Shown: piece after piece, positions 34,455 to 47,060 of the stretch
How positions within the stretch are numbered: position 1 is the first letter of the stretch
How the letters are laid out: every line of letters starts with the position of its first letter
NCBI GenBank assembly: GCA_034231615.1
Contig: CM067298.1
Coordinates: 52,108,883-52,172,882, forward strand
DNA from: Meghimatium bilineatum
Taxonomy: Eukaryota > Mollusca > Gastropoda > Stylommatophora > Philomycidae
Direction: 5' to 3'
DNA: 64,000 nucleotides
Program-made: the position numbers and the translations under genes
The notes under the pieces: generated by a model
Database searches by the model: none
Seen by the model: the letters and a program-made list of their open reading frames with translations, nothing else
Told to the model about the DNA's origin: nothing

Positions 34455-36095
34455 CTTTATGACTAGCTGTAGAGGATCTTGACCATTTCCCATTCTCAGC
34501 CACTTTTCCAAGTCTTGTCTAACTTCCTCCAGTTGCATGTTTTTCTCAGACAATTCTTTCCTCTGCTGCCGAGACATTCTCTCTACTTCTGTCATAGTGA
34601 GGTGAAGGTGCACATTTTCCCTGAAACTCATGGCCAGTCCTGAAGGCTCAGAATCCCATCGTGACATCCCAGTTCTTTCCCCTCCAAATCTTGTTCCCTG
34701 CAGTGGCAATGTTGCTGACATGCTCATGAAACTTGGTGATAGACTATGTCTGGAGACATCTCTGTCCTTAAAATAATCCAATTCTTTCTCCAATTTATCT
34801 ATCATTTCCTTTAACTCTGCTACAGTAATTGCTTCTTTTTCTGCTTTCTCTTTTGCCTCTTTAAGTTGACGTTCCAGTTCTCCCTCCTTTGGCTGTATAT
34901 CACTATAAACTACATGTGGTTGATCATTCTCCTGTTGCAAGTTCTGAATCTTAGATTGAAGCTGTATTATCTCTTCATCTCGTTCAGTTAATTGCTGAAT
35001 AATATTTGACAGCCTCTCTTCAACTTCTTTCTGTTTGTCCATCCTATCCTCCAACTCATTTGATGTTTGAATAACTTTCAACCGTAGCTCATCCACCTCC
35101 TTTTCTGATTCAGAGTTTTTAAACAGCTGTGCTTGACTAGTACGATGGATGTCTTGCTCCATCTGAAGGACCTCTTCATTAATCCCTCTCTTTAGCTCAT
35201 CATACTTTTTTTGCATATTCGATAACATTTTTTCCTTTTCCTGCAAGTTTTGTCTTAGATCAATCTCACTTTCATTTCTCTCATCAAGAATTCTCTCTTT
35301 CTCCGATGCTAGATCCAGAATACATTGCTGTCTGAATCTCATCAGACTTTCTAGTTCTGACAAATGCCTATCTTTCTCCTCAAGCTGAAGTTTCAATTCC
35401 CCAACATCTGCCATATCTAGAAGCAATTGTTCTTTATCTGTCTGCAGCTCTATCAAAACTGTCTGTCTTAATCTCAGCTGTTCTTCTGTCTCCTCAAGCT
35501 GTTTCTTCACATTGGAAAACTCTTCTAGTTCTCTATCCTTACATACCAGCTGAGATTTCAAACTATTCATAATTTGCTCATTCTCTGACATGACATCCTT
35601 CAACTGTGCTTGCAAATTATATATTAATACATCTTTTTGTTCTGTTTGAAGTTTTAGGCTTTCAATCTCCCCAGACAAGATCAGTTTTTGCTCAGAATCT
35701 TTCTGCAAGTCAATAACCTGACTTTGTAACTGTTCTATAGTTTGTAATTGTGTATTGTGATCTTCATGTGTCTTTTCCAGCATCTCTGCCCACAGTTTAG
35801 CTTCAGATTCTGTCTTCATCCTCAACTCTAAAAGTTCCCGTTCCAGTGACTTAATCTGGTCTTCTTGGAATTTAAGGTTGTTACTTTCTTCATCTTGAGA
35901 TTTAGCTTGAGATGAGACAAACTCAACTTCTTTATTTTCATCTTTACTAGTAAGTTTTGTAACTTCTGCACTTGTTACATTCTCATTTGCCAGTAAGGCT
36001 TTCAGTTCTGAGTTGAGTTTCTGATCCTTCAACAGTTGTTCTGTTACTTCAGTGAGCTTGATTTTAGTGGCTGCTAGTTCCTCTTGGATATTGCC
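34455..36095 (-). CDS. AKAP9: AKAP9-like giant exon 11 (547 codons)
   Basis: One uninterrupted 1,641-base exon, phase 0 at both ends (acceptor GCATATTTTCAG|, donor AAG|GTGAGT). Exon residues 1-440 are almost pure coiled coil rich in Glu, Lys, Gln and Leu, with recurring turns such as LQLEEKDRHLSELE. Residues about 442-490 break into a Ser/Gly/Pro/Met-rich linker with clustered SxS and RxxS sites, which could be phosphorylated hinges. Coiled coil then resumes (VERMSRQQRKELSEKNMQLE). It is the longest open frame in the window and marks this as a genuine coding locus. The methionine-start reading upstream (MHLKK) is intron read-through and was excluded. Confidence 0.95.
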
Positions 36096-37090
36096 CTGAA
36101 AATATGCACATAAATAAATGTAAAAAAAAAGTAAAAATGTTTTTTTTAAATGCAATCTGTCTGTATTTCTTTAAATGTCTATAGAGATATTTGAGAAATG
36201 ATAATTGACTAGTTTTAGGGGTAAAAATATTACAAAAACTCATGATTTTAATCACAGTTGTAAACTAACAGAAATTTATTGTCTTTAGAAAACTGTAGCA
36301 TATGTATTTTAAAAAATGGATTCTGGACTGCAAATAGAAAATATAGTAACAGAGCAAAACAAAAACTGGTACTATAACATAGAGATGTCTTGTTTATAAA
36401 AACATAAGAAAATACTGGGAGCAAATTATTAAAACACGTAAATGAAGGTGAAAGTAATTATATTCAATGTCACAAGCAGTAAGTTAGGCTAACCAATTTT
36501 TTATAATTATAAAAAATGTGTGTAACTGAATATTTTGTAAACAAAGTTCTCATTAAAGACTTATTTACTTCAAAACAACTCAGGACAAATTTCTCTGCTT
36601 ATTAGTAATATGGTATCACTAAGTCTTTGCAAACTGACACCATGCAGCAAAATGCCATAGTTATCGTACATTAAGATGTCACAATACAATAGTAAGTTTA
36701 CATAAAGTTAAAGCACATGTGATATCACATAAAACATCACTGCAATTAATATCTATGCAAATTAGCACACGTCACATGACAGTAACACATGAATACATCA
36801 CAAAATCATGCTATCTTTTAGTTATTGATTAATGTTCTGATTGTATGCTTTACACAGATATGTGTTTATTCTTCCCTTTTTGCAGATGTTGAACGGTGTG
36901 CTCATTCATTATTCCATTGGCCAGGTTAACACACTTCTTATTATACCTCACAGGTGGCCAGTGCTGCTCGTATAATATTTGCTTCCAAATTTCCCAAATA
37001 CAAATGTTTTATAAATGGCAATTGTCCTTATCCAACAAGTAGATGCTAAGCAACAGTAGCATGTCAATCTCCAACACCCTGACTGTAGAT
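36096..37090. other. intron, nothing recognised
   Basis: AT-rich intron upstream of the giant exon. No element ends or exons seen. Confidence 0.5.
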
Positions 37091-37098
37091 CTTTAGAT

Positions 37099-37325
37099 CA
37101 GATCAGGGCAACCTTTCTTTGGGCCAATGGGCAGTTGAGAATTTTTTCATGTGGTATGAAGCTAAAAGTGTTGTGTTTTTTTATTTAGTCCCTTGGAGCT
37201 CCAAAGTAGTGTTTTCTGAGCTCAGGGACGAGTGACTATAGTACTTTTAAAATCAATCTGATGGCCCAGAAAAACATGGCTTGGCTATCTGGATTTGACT
37301 TGCAGGCTATATTTTCCCATCCCTG
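37099..37325. mobile_element. hAT-like MITE
   Basis: Left end CAGATCAGGGCAACC, right end (complement) CAGGGATGGGAAAATATAG. Flanking 8-mers CTTTAGAT and CTTAAAAT match at 6 of 8 positions, consistent with an old insertion. No coding capacity. Confidence 0.6.
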
Positions 37326-37569
37326 CTTAAAATATAGGCTTCTCTACCTTATTACTAAAAATACCTTTATGCCCTACATCCAGGTTACAAGTATCTGTAC
37401 ATTTTTATACACTTAGACAATAGATCTTTCAAAGTATGAACTTGACTCTGACATGATCATTATTCTAGTAAACAGTCTGTGTTTTATATTAAAAACCTTC
37501 TGTGTTTGCAGCATTGTAAAAATGCTGTACCCCAGTACTACTATGTTTTTTCCCATTGATCTTCTCCTT

Positions 37570-37665
37570 CTGTACTCATTCTCAAACTCTTTGTGGTTAG
37601 CAGTTATAGTCCACAGAATGGAATGTTGTGTCATGGTTTACAGCTTGACTGAGATAAGCTTTCCA
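37570..37665 (-). repeat. Family R repeat, 3' part
   Basis: Complement pieces CATTCTCAAACTCTTTGTGG, CCACAGAATGGAATGTTGTG and TCATGGTTTACAGC. Confidence 0.55.
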
Positions 37666-38279
37666 TTAACTAGAATCTACAATCTTTTTAAAGTGTAATG
37701 ATGATGTTATAGAAGTTAGCCATGGTCCCATCAATAAGGCATCTTTTACTTTTGATTAGGATGGAGATGTAGCTCAGATACCAGCACATGCAGGACAAGT
37801 TGCACTCAATTCGAGTATAATTATACATTTTGTATAATCCATTTAGTATTTTTGTATAGTGTGTCTCAGGTAATACACAAATATGCTTTGCTTCAATATG
37901 TAACTAAATGTGCATCAATGCATGCCTGCTAGCTATCCAGTACTGCAAATACTTGCATGCCCAGGACTGTAAAACCATGTAAGACCCTAGATATTGGAAG
38001 CATCAATTGGCAGAATTTACTTATAAGAAACTCTCACAACAAACCCAGCATACAAGAAACAACTTTAACACAAAAAAACACATGCTCATGCCAGTTTACG
38101 GAGGAAGGATGCTAGTAAGTAGCAATATTGTAATATCAAATTAAAGTGAAATTATTGCACAATAGCATAAAAATGTTAGTATGACAAAAGTAGCAACATG
38201 TTTCTACGACAATAAGAAGAAAACAATGGTTTTTATATCAGACATATACTTAGAATTAATGAAAACAGACACTACAAGC

Positions 38280-38481
38280 ATTAAGATGGGTACCAGATGG
38301 CATAAGAAATAGAGGAATACCAAGAGACTCTTTGAAGAACAACAATCGAAGAGGGTATGACAATTGGTATCAACAACATGCAAGAATTACACACAGCAGC
38401 ATCACATCGCTCGAATGAGATCTCTGGTTTCTACCCTATGCATCATATTCAGTGCTGAAGGAACATAAATAGATAGATAGA
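38280..38481 (+). mobile_element. LINE 3' end (GRPRETLRRT type) with TAGA tail
   Basis: Sequence parallel to 17590-17800 (ATTAAGATGGGTACCAGATG; GAATACCAAGAGACTC), ending GCTGAAGGAACATAAATAGA plus a short (TAGA)n tail. A microsatellite-like tail at the 3' end is typical of RTE/CR1-type LINEs. Confidence 0.6.
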
Positions 38482-38609
38482 TGACATAATATTGTAGGAT
38501 TATATACATGAGACAAATTGAGTCAGTTTAAAAAATGTGAAATTAAAAAAACTCACTAAAGGATGTTCTTCTGAGTCAAATCATATTAGCTTATGATGCC
38601 AGGAGTCCA

Positions 38610-38668
38610 CTGTGTGTGTGTCTGTCTGTGTGTGTGTCTGTCTGTCTGTGTCTGTCTGTCTGTGTGTG

Positions 38669-38699
<31 letters not shown>

Positions 38700-38792
38700 A
38701 TGTATGTATGTATGTATGTATGTATGTATGTATGTATGTATGTATGTATGTATGTATGTGTATGTATGTATATGTATGTATATGTATGTATG
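38610..38792. repeat. Compound microsatellite (TGTC)n(TGTA)n
   Basis: GT/TGTC units followed by about fifteen TGTA units. It reads as Cys/Val/Tyr repeats on both strands; not coding. Confidence 0.97.
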
Positions 38793-38989
38793 TTTATCAT
38801 TGATGGATGATTATCAAAATCTTTCTGAGAATAATTATGAGTAAGAAACACAAACAAAAAATGAAATTTGGAACAATGTGGATTCATACAGGGCAAAAGT
38901 ACCAACAACGCTCTCTTTCTCTCTCTCTATTTAAATATAAATCTTAAGAACACTAAGGAAGAGAGTTCTTCAAGGCTATATAGCACAGA

Positions 38990-39365
38990 ATCTAACATAT
39001 GGATGTACGTCTTGGATAATAAATAAACAGAATAGTGGAAAATTAGAGACAATAGAGACGGAAAAAAATAACTAACAAGAAGGTGCTGAAATAGTTAAAT
39101 GCCAGATGGGAGTTGCTTAATAATACCAGAAAGAGACTTGTCTTTATTATTTAGAGACTGGGAGGGCCGGAGAAAATAGTTACAACAGACAAGATTGAAG
39201 GCAAGAGATATAAAGGATGACAGTGTGGGATAATATTATATAATCTATTAGACATCACGGCATGGCAAAGAGACAACAATAATCCCGATAAGATACTGGA
39301 AATAGAAAGCTGTGGAGATCCATGATCACATACGCCAGTCTGCACAGCACCTGATGATAATGAGA
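38990..39365 (+). mobile_element. LINE C-terminal fragment (FFGH/EGKR type)
   Basis: Same element as 51210-51600: AAATTAGAGACAATAGAGAC, GGCCGGAGAAAATAGTTAC, AAGATTGAAGGCAAGAGAT and AGCTGTGGAGATCCATGATC. Frame broken in several places. Confidence 0.65.
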
Positions 39366-40550
39366 TGATTATCCCATTCAGAATTTACAAACCCAGAAGT
39401 TATCACAAAGTTATTCCCAGAAGTTAACACGCATACGAGCACATGTGCACGCACACACACTATAACGCATATCACTAGTTGGATCACACCTTTCTATAAT
39501 TACCACATTAAAAAAATAACCAAAGAAAATCATAACACCGTCTTTTAAAATGTTCAGTACCTGCTAAAAGCAATGAATTAGCATTACCAAATTAAATATC
39601 CAGAATTATAGAGTTAAAAGACATGGGGAAACACCTATACAACTGACCATAATTGAAAATTTATGATTAAATATAAGGCATGTACACATGCAGTAGAATA
39701 TATGTTAAGACTGGTTACAACTAAATACAAATGTAATATTACCGGCTACACATTCCTGAATTTAGTAGCACAATGACCCATGCTATCATGTGAAGCATCA
39801 AACAATTTTTAAGCATGAACATAATAAGCAATTTCTTGTAAAGTGCTGCAGCTGATGAGTCAACATATATTACAGATTGGCATGAAATGTTACTTAAGTT
39901 ACTACCAAGATGCAAAAGTCCACAAATGAACTCTCAAATATGAACAAAAAACCTTGGACAAGTGGACAAATTTAGTTTGAAATAATAGAACTGAGTTTCT
40001 ACATAAGCATTTGAAATCTTCCATATAAGGAGGGATAAGAAAAATAACGGTTTATGTGGAACAAAATAATAAATGTCTGTAAAATGTGTCAGAATCTAGC
40101 ATGTGTGAATTTCCATAGAATACATGGCAAAGTGCAGATGTAAAATTTCCTGTGGTGTTTTTTGTTGTGTTCTGTGTAGTACACAAATTGTGGGTTTAGT
40201 CATAAGAATGTATGTGTTTGATAATAATTGTTTAAAAACACAATGACGCATTTATCTTTTGCAGAGCAGTTGCTAGCAGTTAGATGCAGTTCATCATGAA
40301 AGGGTAAAGCTAGAATTAGCTTGATGTGTTTATACTGTGTAGCAAAAATGTCACAGAAAATAATGGTGCAATAATACTAAGAGTACACATTTTTTTCTCC
40401 TAACATGAAATGACAATGCATTCTATAGAACTCTGTGCACACCAGAATTGGAAGCATTTTACGGCCGGTATTATTTTGTTCAACATGTACCCAAAAAAAA
40501 ATTATAAAAGAAATGTGGCTTGACACATTGTAGGGCATGTACATATAAAC

Positions 40551-40946
40551 CAGAGGTGGGCAACCTTATTTGGGTCGGTGGACCAAATTTCTCATTTCTC
40601 ATTTGGATTAGGCCAATAAGCTTTTTTAAAAGTCCTTTGCAGTTTCAAAGGATGCTTTTACAGTTGTCGCTAACTGCTTAAAAATGTGTCTATATTAAAA
40701 GGCTATGTGTGGTTGAAATATCCAGTGTCAAACATAAAAAGTTTGTAGTTGGCAACACTGTTTTAAACTAGTAACATCAAAGGAATTTCTTCCTTTTGAA
40801 TGTTTAGCACCATATTTTACAGTTTGGCCCAGATAGCTTGTGATATGATATTCTCTGAGCTCAGGGGTCTGAACATATTGTAATTTTAAAACAAAAATTC
40901 TTGACACGTTGGATGTAAACATCTGGCCATATTTTGTCCACCCCTG
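40551..40946. mobile_element. hAT-like MITE with perfect 8-base duplication
   Basis: Left end CAGAGGTGGGCAACCTTA and right end (complement) CAGGGGTGGACAAAATATGG, flanked on both sides by identical ATATAAAC (40543-40550 and 40947-40954). The intact duplication and 396-base length mark a complete non-autonomous hAT-type insertion. Interior has no transposase. Confidence 0.85.
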
Positions 40947-41495
40947 ATATAAACACATTCACAATTAGTGCACAACAATATTTCTTCTCATGCATACCTG
41001 ATTCTCTGAGTATTCAATAACGTGATATATTCAAGAATCATCAGTCAAATAATCAGCAATTGTTGCATATTTTAGATCAGCAGACAAGAAAATACTAACA
41101 ATATACTTAATCATTTATTTGCAACTATTTCTACTGTTCTGCTGTGTAATTTAAAAAAAACTATTAATCAATTACAAACAGCAAGAAATATCACTTTTAG
41201 TTTACAATATCACAACACACAAAAAATAATTTTAGTATGGAATCACTTATCAAAATAATGTTACTTAATTATTGTATTTGAATTAAATTTGGATAGGTTC
41301 TATACAATTTCCCATAATTTCACAAAGTGGACAACAAAACAGTTATTTTGAAATGTACATTATATAAGAGGTAAGTAAGTGTTAGCATTGATCAGAGATT
41401 ATTTAGCACAGAAGTAAAATTTGTTATAGAAAATGTACGTCTCAGACAATCAAAATGCATAGATGAAAACTAAGCCAAGGCAGTTTTGACTCTAC

Positions 41496-41609
41496 CATTT
41501 CTTCAAGCTTGTCCTGAAGTTCATAGAGTTCTTCCTCTTTCTCATCTACGACATACTGCTTTTCAACCAGTTCCTTCTGCTGCAAGGCCACCACCTTCTC
41601 TAGCTGTAG
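41496..41609 (-). CDS. AKAP9: AKAP9-like exon 10
   Basis: A 38-codon phase-0 exon encoding LQLEKVVALQQKELVEKQYV and ending LQDKLEEM. The start is ambiguous: tandem acceptors CTCAG|CTACAG| lie six bases apart, so the exon begins at 41609 (LQLEK) or 41603 (LEK). Either keeps the frame. Donor ATG|GTAGAG is acceptable. It is the last of the small-exon run before the giant exon. Confidence 0.75.
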
Positions 41610-41739
41610 CTGAGGCAAGATGGGCATGCATACATTCTTATATAATTTTATTGATATATTTTTCCCGCAGATAACTCAACACTCAGGAGAAAAATATACA
41701 CTATGTGAACAGTAAACAGAGTATGTATTTACAAAAAAA

Positions 41740-43850
41740 CTAAAAAAGGAATCATAAAATAATTGTATAAAAACAGAATAATAAACAATATTTTTAATAC
41801 ATCATCATGTGACATATTCTTTCCAGAACGTGGTCTTCCTTATGGATTATCTGAACACTCCATCTGAATCTGGGCAAGTTGACCTGCCGCAGCTAGAAAC
41901 ATGTTTGAGCAATCTGATATATTCAATCTGCACCATTGTCGTCTTGTGCATCCTCTATTGATATTAAGTTTTAATGTCCCATGTGCCAAACATAACGCTT
42001 TGTTTTATATCCAAAATAAAATTATTAGGCACATTACTCCTGTAGTTTGCCATTGCTTTCAGGAGAAAATCTATTTGTTGAACAGAACACAACACATGCA
42101 TTTTCTACACCATTGTTTTACATAAGCCTATACTACAGATAGAAATTACCAATTATAAAATTATAAATGTATAAAATAAGATTCATTATAATTAAGTTAC
42201 TCTATAGACTGTGCCAAGTCATCTGATCAAGCACTCCATTCTGTCAGTCTCTTCATATGTGCATAAGTTAGGACCCAGATGCTCCAGCGTAATTATTATT
42301 TTTTTATAGTTATTTCTTGGATGATTTTTTTACTTTTCACTATATCCTGCCATTTAGTGCTCGGAATCATATACCATTAGGCTTGTGTCTCATATTTTTG
42401 CAAAGCTAATCTTTCTTTTTGCATACTGTTTTCAGTAATGTTTATTTGTCCCTTAAAGCAACTTTTAGTACTCACTCCCTTGATTTTTATTCTTTCTAAC
42501 AGATCTTTCATTCTGTTCATATTTCACATGCTGGCAAGTATTGCTGTTGCATTGTAAGGTACATTGATGGACCAGGATGACATACTCAATGTACTGAGGG
42601 GTTTCTCAATGATATTAGTTTCTCAATGAGCTCAGACATACTCAATGTACTGTTCACAGGATTTTCATGAGTATGAGTAATAGTCGATCTCCAGACTGCA
42701 AAGGATTCGATTGAAATCATCACAGCCGAGAAAGAGAATCTATTATGATCTAGAAAAGCAATTAAAACTTTGCACTGTAACACTGATAGATTTACTGACA
42801 TTGTCATTAGAACACCAATGAACATTTACAATATGCACTGATGGCCCTCATTCAGATCTCTTTTCCTTCTTTTGATAGAATTCTTTTCCTTCCATGTTTC
42901 AGATCCATGTTGTGCTACATTCCAATTTTGTATTGTAATTCTTTACCTCTACTCAACATTGATATTTGCCACAAACATTTATTTCTTTATAAATATTGTT
43001 ATACTTCAAGTTCCACACTTCCTCTAAAAATATTAAAAATAACATTAAAGAGCAACAGAAAATCAATTATCTTGAATAAGCAAGGTCTGCTGCCAACTTT
43101 TTTTTAAACTAAGATTTTTTATTTAAATGCTAGCAATGATTGTTTCTCCATGTATGATTTTTTTAGTTAATATCTTATAACTATTCAAAAATCTATTTAA
43201 AAACTCATTACCCCTAAAAAAAAATAAAACCAGTAAAGCACAAGTGAAACAAGTGAAGCACCAGTGATGTTCTATGTCTAAAAGTGTAGACCTTCATGAG
43301 CATGTGTTTTTTTTTCTCCACTTACAGAAAACGTGACAGTCACTTTTAATGAGATATGTAATCAACCTCTGCCATATTTTAATTTGTAACAAAATGACAA
43401 GACAAAAGAGTACATTTTTTAAAATGCTTAGTAATATTGACAAATATCACACAAATTAAGGAATGATAAATTTGTGTCACCGATGCCACACATTGACCAA
43501 GTGCAGACTTCAGCATGCAGGATCATCATGTTACTATTCAAGAAGTTGATGAGTTCGGAGATATAATTATTTCAGTAGACCCCTATGTTTTGAACACTCC
43601 ATTTTGATAGAAGATTTTCCATGCAGAAAGAGTCTTTCTTGATCAAATACAACATTACTTTGTTCATCAGACTCCATATTCTCCCAAAATGGATATTTGC
43701 AATTTTTTACTGATCCCAAATTGAAAATTGTGCTGAAAAGGACTGAGTTTAGTTTTCAGAATCACCATCAACACACTCTGGATCACCAAAAAAGTGCTCA
43801 GTCTCTGCCAGCACATAATAAAGAGTATGCATGCTGATGGTTCCAGTAGA
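41740..43850. other. intron, nothing clearly recognised
   Basis: AT-rich; a short (CA)n lies at 43861-43882. Sequence around 42270-42560 hints at LINE 3' remnants but is too decayed to call. Confidence 0.45.
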
Positions 43851-44453
43851 TCGCTGGTTACACACACACACACACACACACCTTAAACACCCTCCTCAGA
43901 CACCTTGTTCTTCTCACCCCAGCGGTTCTGTTTGAGTCATGAGGGAAGACTATGAAAAGTTGCTTCAATACAGAAATTCAATCAAAAATTATTCTAGTGT
44001 GAACTATCTAACAATATAAAACGTGCCAACTAGACAGAACATGAGCAATTAAGAGAATGTATTAGTGATGACTAGTAGAGACATAGTGACAAAAAAACAG
44101 GAGCTTCATGAGTAGAGAGAGATCAAAATCTTTCAAAATATTTATGAAATAGTAATATAGTTACAGTTGTATGCTGTGGAAGACTAGAACTATCTGATAC
44201 ATTGAAATCTCATGATTATAAGACACAATTTAAAAAAAACAACATTTAACCTAAAATAAAAAGACTAAGCTTTTCAAGTAATGAAAATTAATGACAAAGT
44301 ACATTTAAAAAAATAATATTTAGTAACTGTTTAGAACTGTGATGATTTCATGCAAGACATGGAAAAATTACATAACTTAATTCATGGAATAATAATTTTA
44401 AAAAAAAATAATTTAAAAAATGAATAATTTTGAAGAATAAAATATTTGCAGCC

Positions 44454-45347
44454 TTAACCTTTAGGGCTCTAGATTAAAATTATGCAATTTTTCCTCTGCA
44501 CCTGGATTCGTTTTAGAAAATTTGCATTATTTATGGTGAGTGTTTGATAAACGCGATAACTTTTTTGTTTGTAAAGATATCAAAATATTTTGTGCACATG
44601 TAAATAAAGGAGTGAATAATGAATATAATCATGTATGTTTGATATGACAGTTGTGAGCAAGTTGTAAAGTTGACAATTTGTAGGAAAATCTCAAAACATC
44701 ATTTTAAAAATTGCAAATATAATTTCTTGAAAACCCTAATACATGAGCAATGTGTGGCAACAATGATAAAATCTTCCTAAATACCTATTCCTGTTGTATA
44801 TATATGTTGTTTCATATCCAAACTAATATACTATGGACTGAACAAACTATGAAAACATGAAGAAATCACATACAATTTCCGTACATCCAACACTAGGTTT
44901 AGAACTGCATACAACATAATAATAATCTATGCTGACACGTGGCGCCCCTTATACATATTGTTTTTGTTTTTACAATGAATAAACGAACATTTTTCTAATA
45001 TAAGAACAACTAAAACACAAAAACAACAATAAAAACATGTAGATATTATTTTCCATGACGATCAATTGCCATGCCACGTGGTACTATTTTTTTTAAGGTA
45101 AAATATGACATCGAAAATGGACAAAGTCATTTCAAAAATTGGTTGAGAAAATCAGCAGGCTTTCTCCCTTCTTACAATCGTAATGTATAAAGGAATTTGA
45201 CCGTTAGGCTGTGACATATTCCTAGCTGTGTTTGGCGGGAATTCTATGTCATATAAGCTTAACTTCGTGTGATTCTGCACTGATGAATCTCGGCAACGGG
45301 GGTGACTGGAGACGCCTACCGCGACTAATTAGAGCCCTTAAAGTTAA
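44454..45347. mobile_element. TTAA-flanked piggyBac-like non-autonomous element
   Basis: Left end TTAACCTTTAGGGCTCTAGA, right end (complement) TTAACTTTAAGGGCTCTAAT. TTAA flanks both ends, with terminal inverted repeats of about 20 bases and a span of 894 bases. Interior has more CpG than its surroundings and no open frame of note. Same transposon superfamily signature as 11287-11503, but different end sequence. Confidence 0.72.
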
Positions 45348-45686
45348 AGTAGCCTATGAAACGGATATGAAAGAATCTGCAACACAACATGTTCAAAATT
45401 AATAGCAGCAATAATGCTTAAACAGATTGTCAAAATTTAAAACAAACTGCCAATATTGAACTGTACACCAATTAAAAAATTATCACCAATGTTTATCATA
45501 TAATGAACCATCATTCCAGCACAATAAAGCACAGTAGAAATAAATCATGTTCTACATGTATTCTGATTTTATTTATAAGCAATTATTGTTGCTGCTAATT
45601 TCTACTCCTACAACAGCAAATTCTAGAATTAGTATAATTCTCAAGATGATAATGCAGCTGATACTCTTCAACATGTAACTACTTAC

Positions 45687-45809
45687 CATTGCCTGGAGTG
45701 TTTCAGGCTGTACTTTGTTATCTGTGAGTTCCTTGGTCATGGTTTCAAGTTCTCTTTCTTTCTCATCAAGCATAAACTGTACTGTATCAAAATCTTTCTG
45801 CAGTTCATG
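45687..45809 (-). CDS. AKAP9: AKAP9-like exon 9
   Basis: A 41-codon phase-0 exon (acceptor CATTTTCAG|, donor ATG|GTAAGT, both strong). It encodes HELQKDFDTVQFMLDEKERE and ends PETLQAM. Coiled coil. Length, phase and the position of the EKERELE turn match the neighbouring exons. Confidence 0.82.
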
Positions 45810-46019
45810 CTGAAAATGACACACATTCTAATATATTTGTTTACAGTGTGTCAATCATAAATGATAAGAAAAATTATCAAAGACCAGGGGCAATTTCATC
45901 GTAATTGAGAACAGAGAAGGGTTGTAGTAACACTGAAACTACAAACAGTATGCATGAAAGTAAATAAAGTTATACCAAAGTTGGAATGCACTTTTTCATG
46001 AAAGATATCTTCAAATGTG

Positions 46020-47000
46020 AACTAACCTATAACCTCTGATGATATCCTACTATACAACACAGGCAGTGACAGAACAGATATCACTCATAGTGTACTGAGA
46101 GGACTAAATCAATTGTCGATATGATGCATAACACACAACGCTATGATTAATCCCTCAAATAGCAAAGGCAGTCTGGTACTCCTTGGATAATATCTAGGCA
46201 ATAACACACTGCCAGTTGCATGGGTTCATTCATTTAAAGAGAACAGGACCTTAAATATATGGGAACAACATTGGATAGATGTCTCTCATTCAACAAGCAT
46301 TTCACAAATTTGATTTTGAAGGCAAAGAGAAGGGTCAGTGTCATCAATGTTATGGTGACTTTGGACATACAACAATAAGTACTCTTTCTGCTTCTACAAA
46401 TGGTGGTGCTATCTGTCATAAATTATGACTTCTGCCTAATAACACTGTCACAGACACACGTAGATGGATTAAAAAAAACCAAAATGAGGCAATGAGTTAC
46501 TGGGTTGCACTAAAGATATATCTGTCACTACAATGAGATTTTTGCTCGATCTCCCCAGTATTAGAGTACAACATCAAGCAGCGCAAGTGAAGTCATACCT
46601 AAGTAACAGAATATACTCACCACCCTTTACACCAACATCTGGATAAGACAAAGGGAAAATGAATCAAGCGGGGTAAGTTATGGATGGCAGAAGCTGAAGA
46701 CACACTGTGAAGAGTATGTGAAATAGAAGAAGTAGAAAAGGGTAGTGAATGGAAGGAGACAGATATTGAGAAAAAAATTACGAACATAACAATTCAACTA
46801 GATAAAATATGTCAGAAATGGACTGGAATAATGGCAGAGGTTACAGTGCAAGAGCTCACCCAGCTACAGTCGAAATCACAAGACAATTATATACACAAAT
46901 GATTCAGTCAACAGAAATACAAATAAATGTGGTTGGGATTTTGTTGTCAACAGAAACAGCTTGAAGTTGGTTGTGAGATCATCTACATCAGTGAATTCCC
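46020..47000 (+). mobile_element. RNase H-LINE fragment: polymerase thumb to RNase H
   Basis: The longest LINE remnant. Plus-strand frames give LKYMGTTLDRCLSFNKHFTN-like sequence, KAKRRVSVINVMVTLDIQQ and a VVLSVINYDFCL segment, characteristic of the region after the polymerase domain in I-clade elements. The linker 46480-46760 follows, then the start of RNase H (IIYTNDSVNRNTNKC-like). Many stops and shifts. Confidence 0.68.
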
Positions 47001-47060
47001 AATCTTTTTTGCCCTGAATACCCCTTGACAATTTGTTGTTTTCTATATACCCTCTGCCTG
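46991..47060. mobile_element. hAT-type terminus, partner end not found
   Basis: CAGTGAATTCCCAATCTTTT followed by GCCCTGAATACCCCTTGAC resembles the 5' end of many hAT MITEs. It interrupts the RNase H-LINE at its right border. Confidence 0.4.

Noticed and set aside
38591-38908. Overlapping open frames rich in Cys/Val/Tyr or Thr/His
   Set aside because: They are translations of the (TGTC)n(TGTA)n microsatellite.
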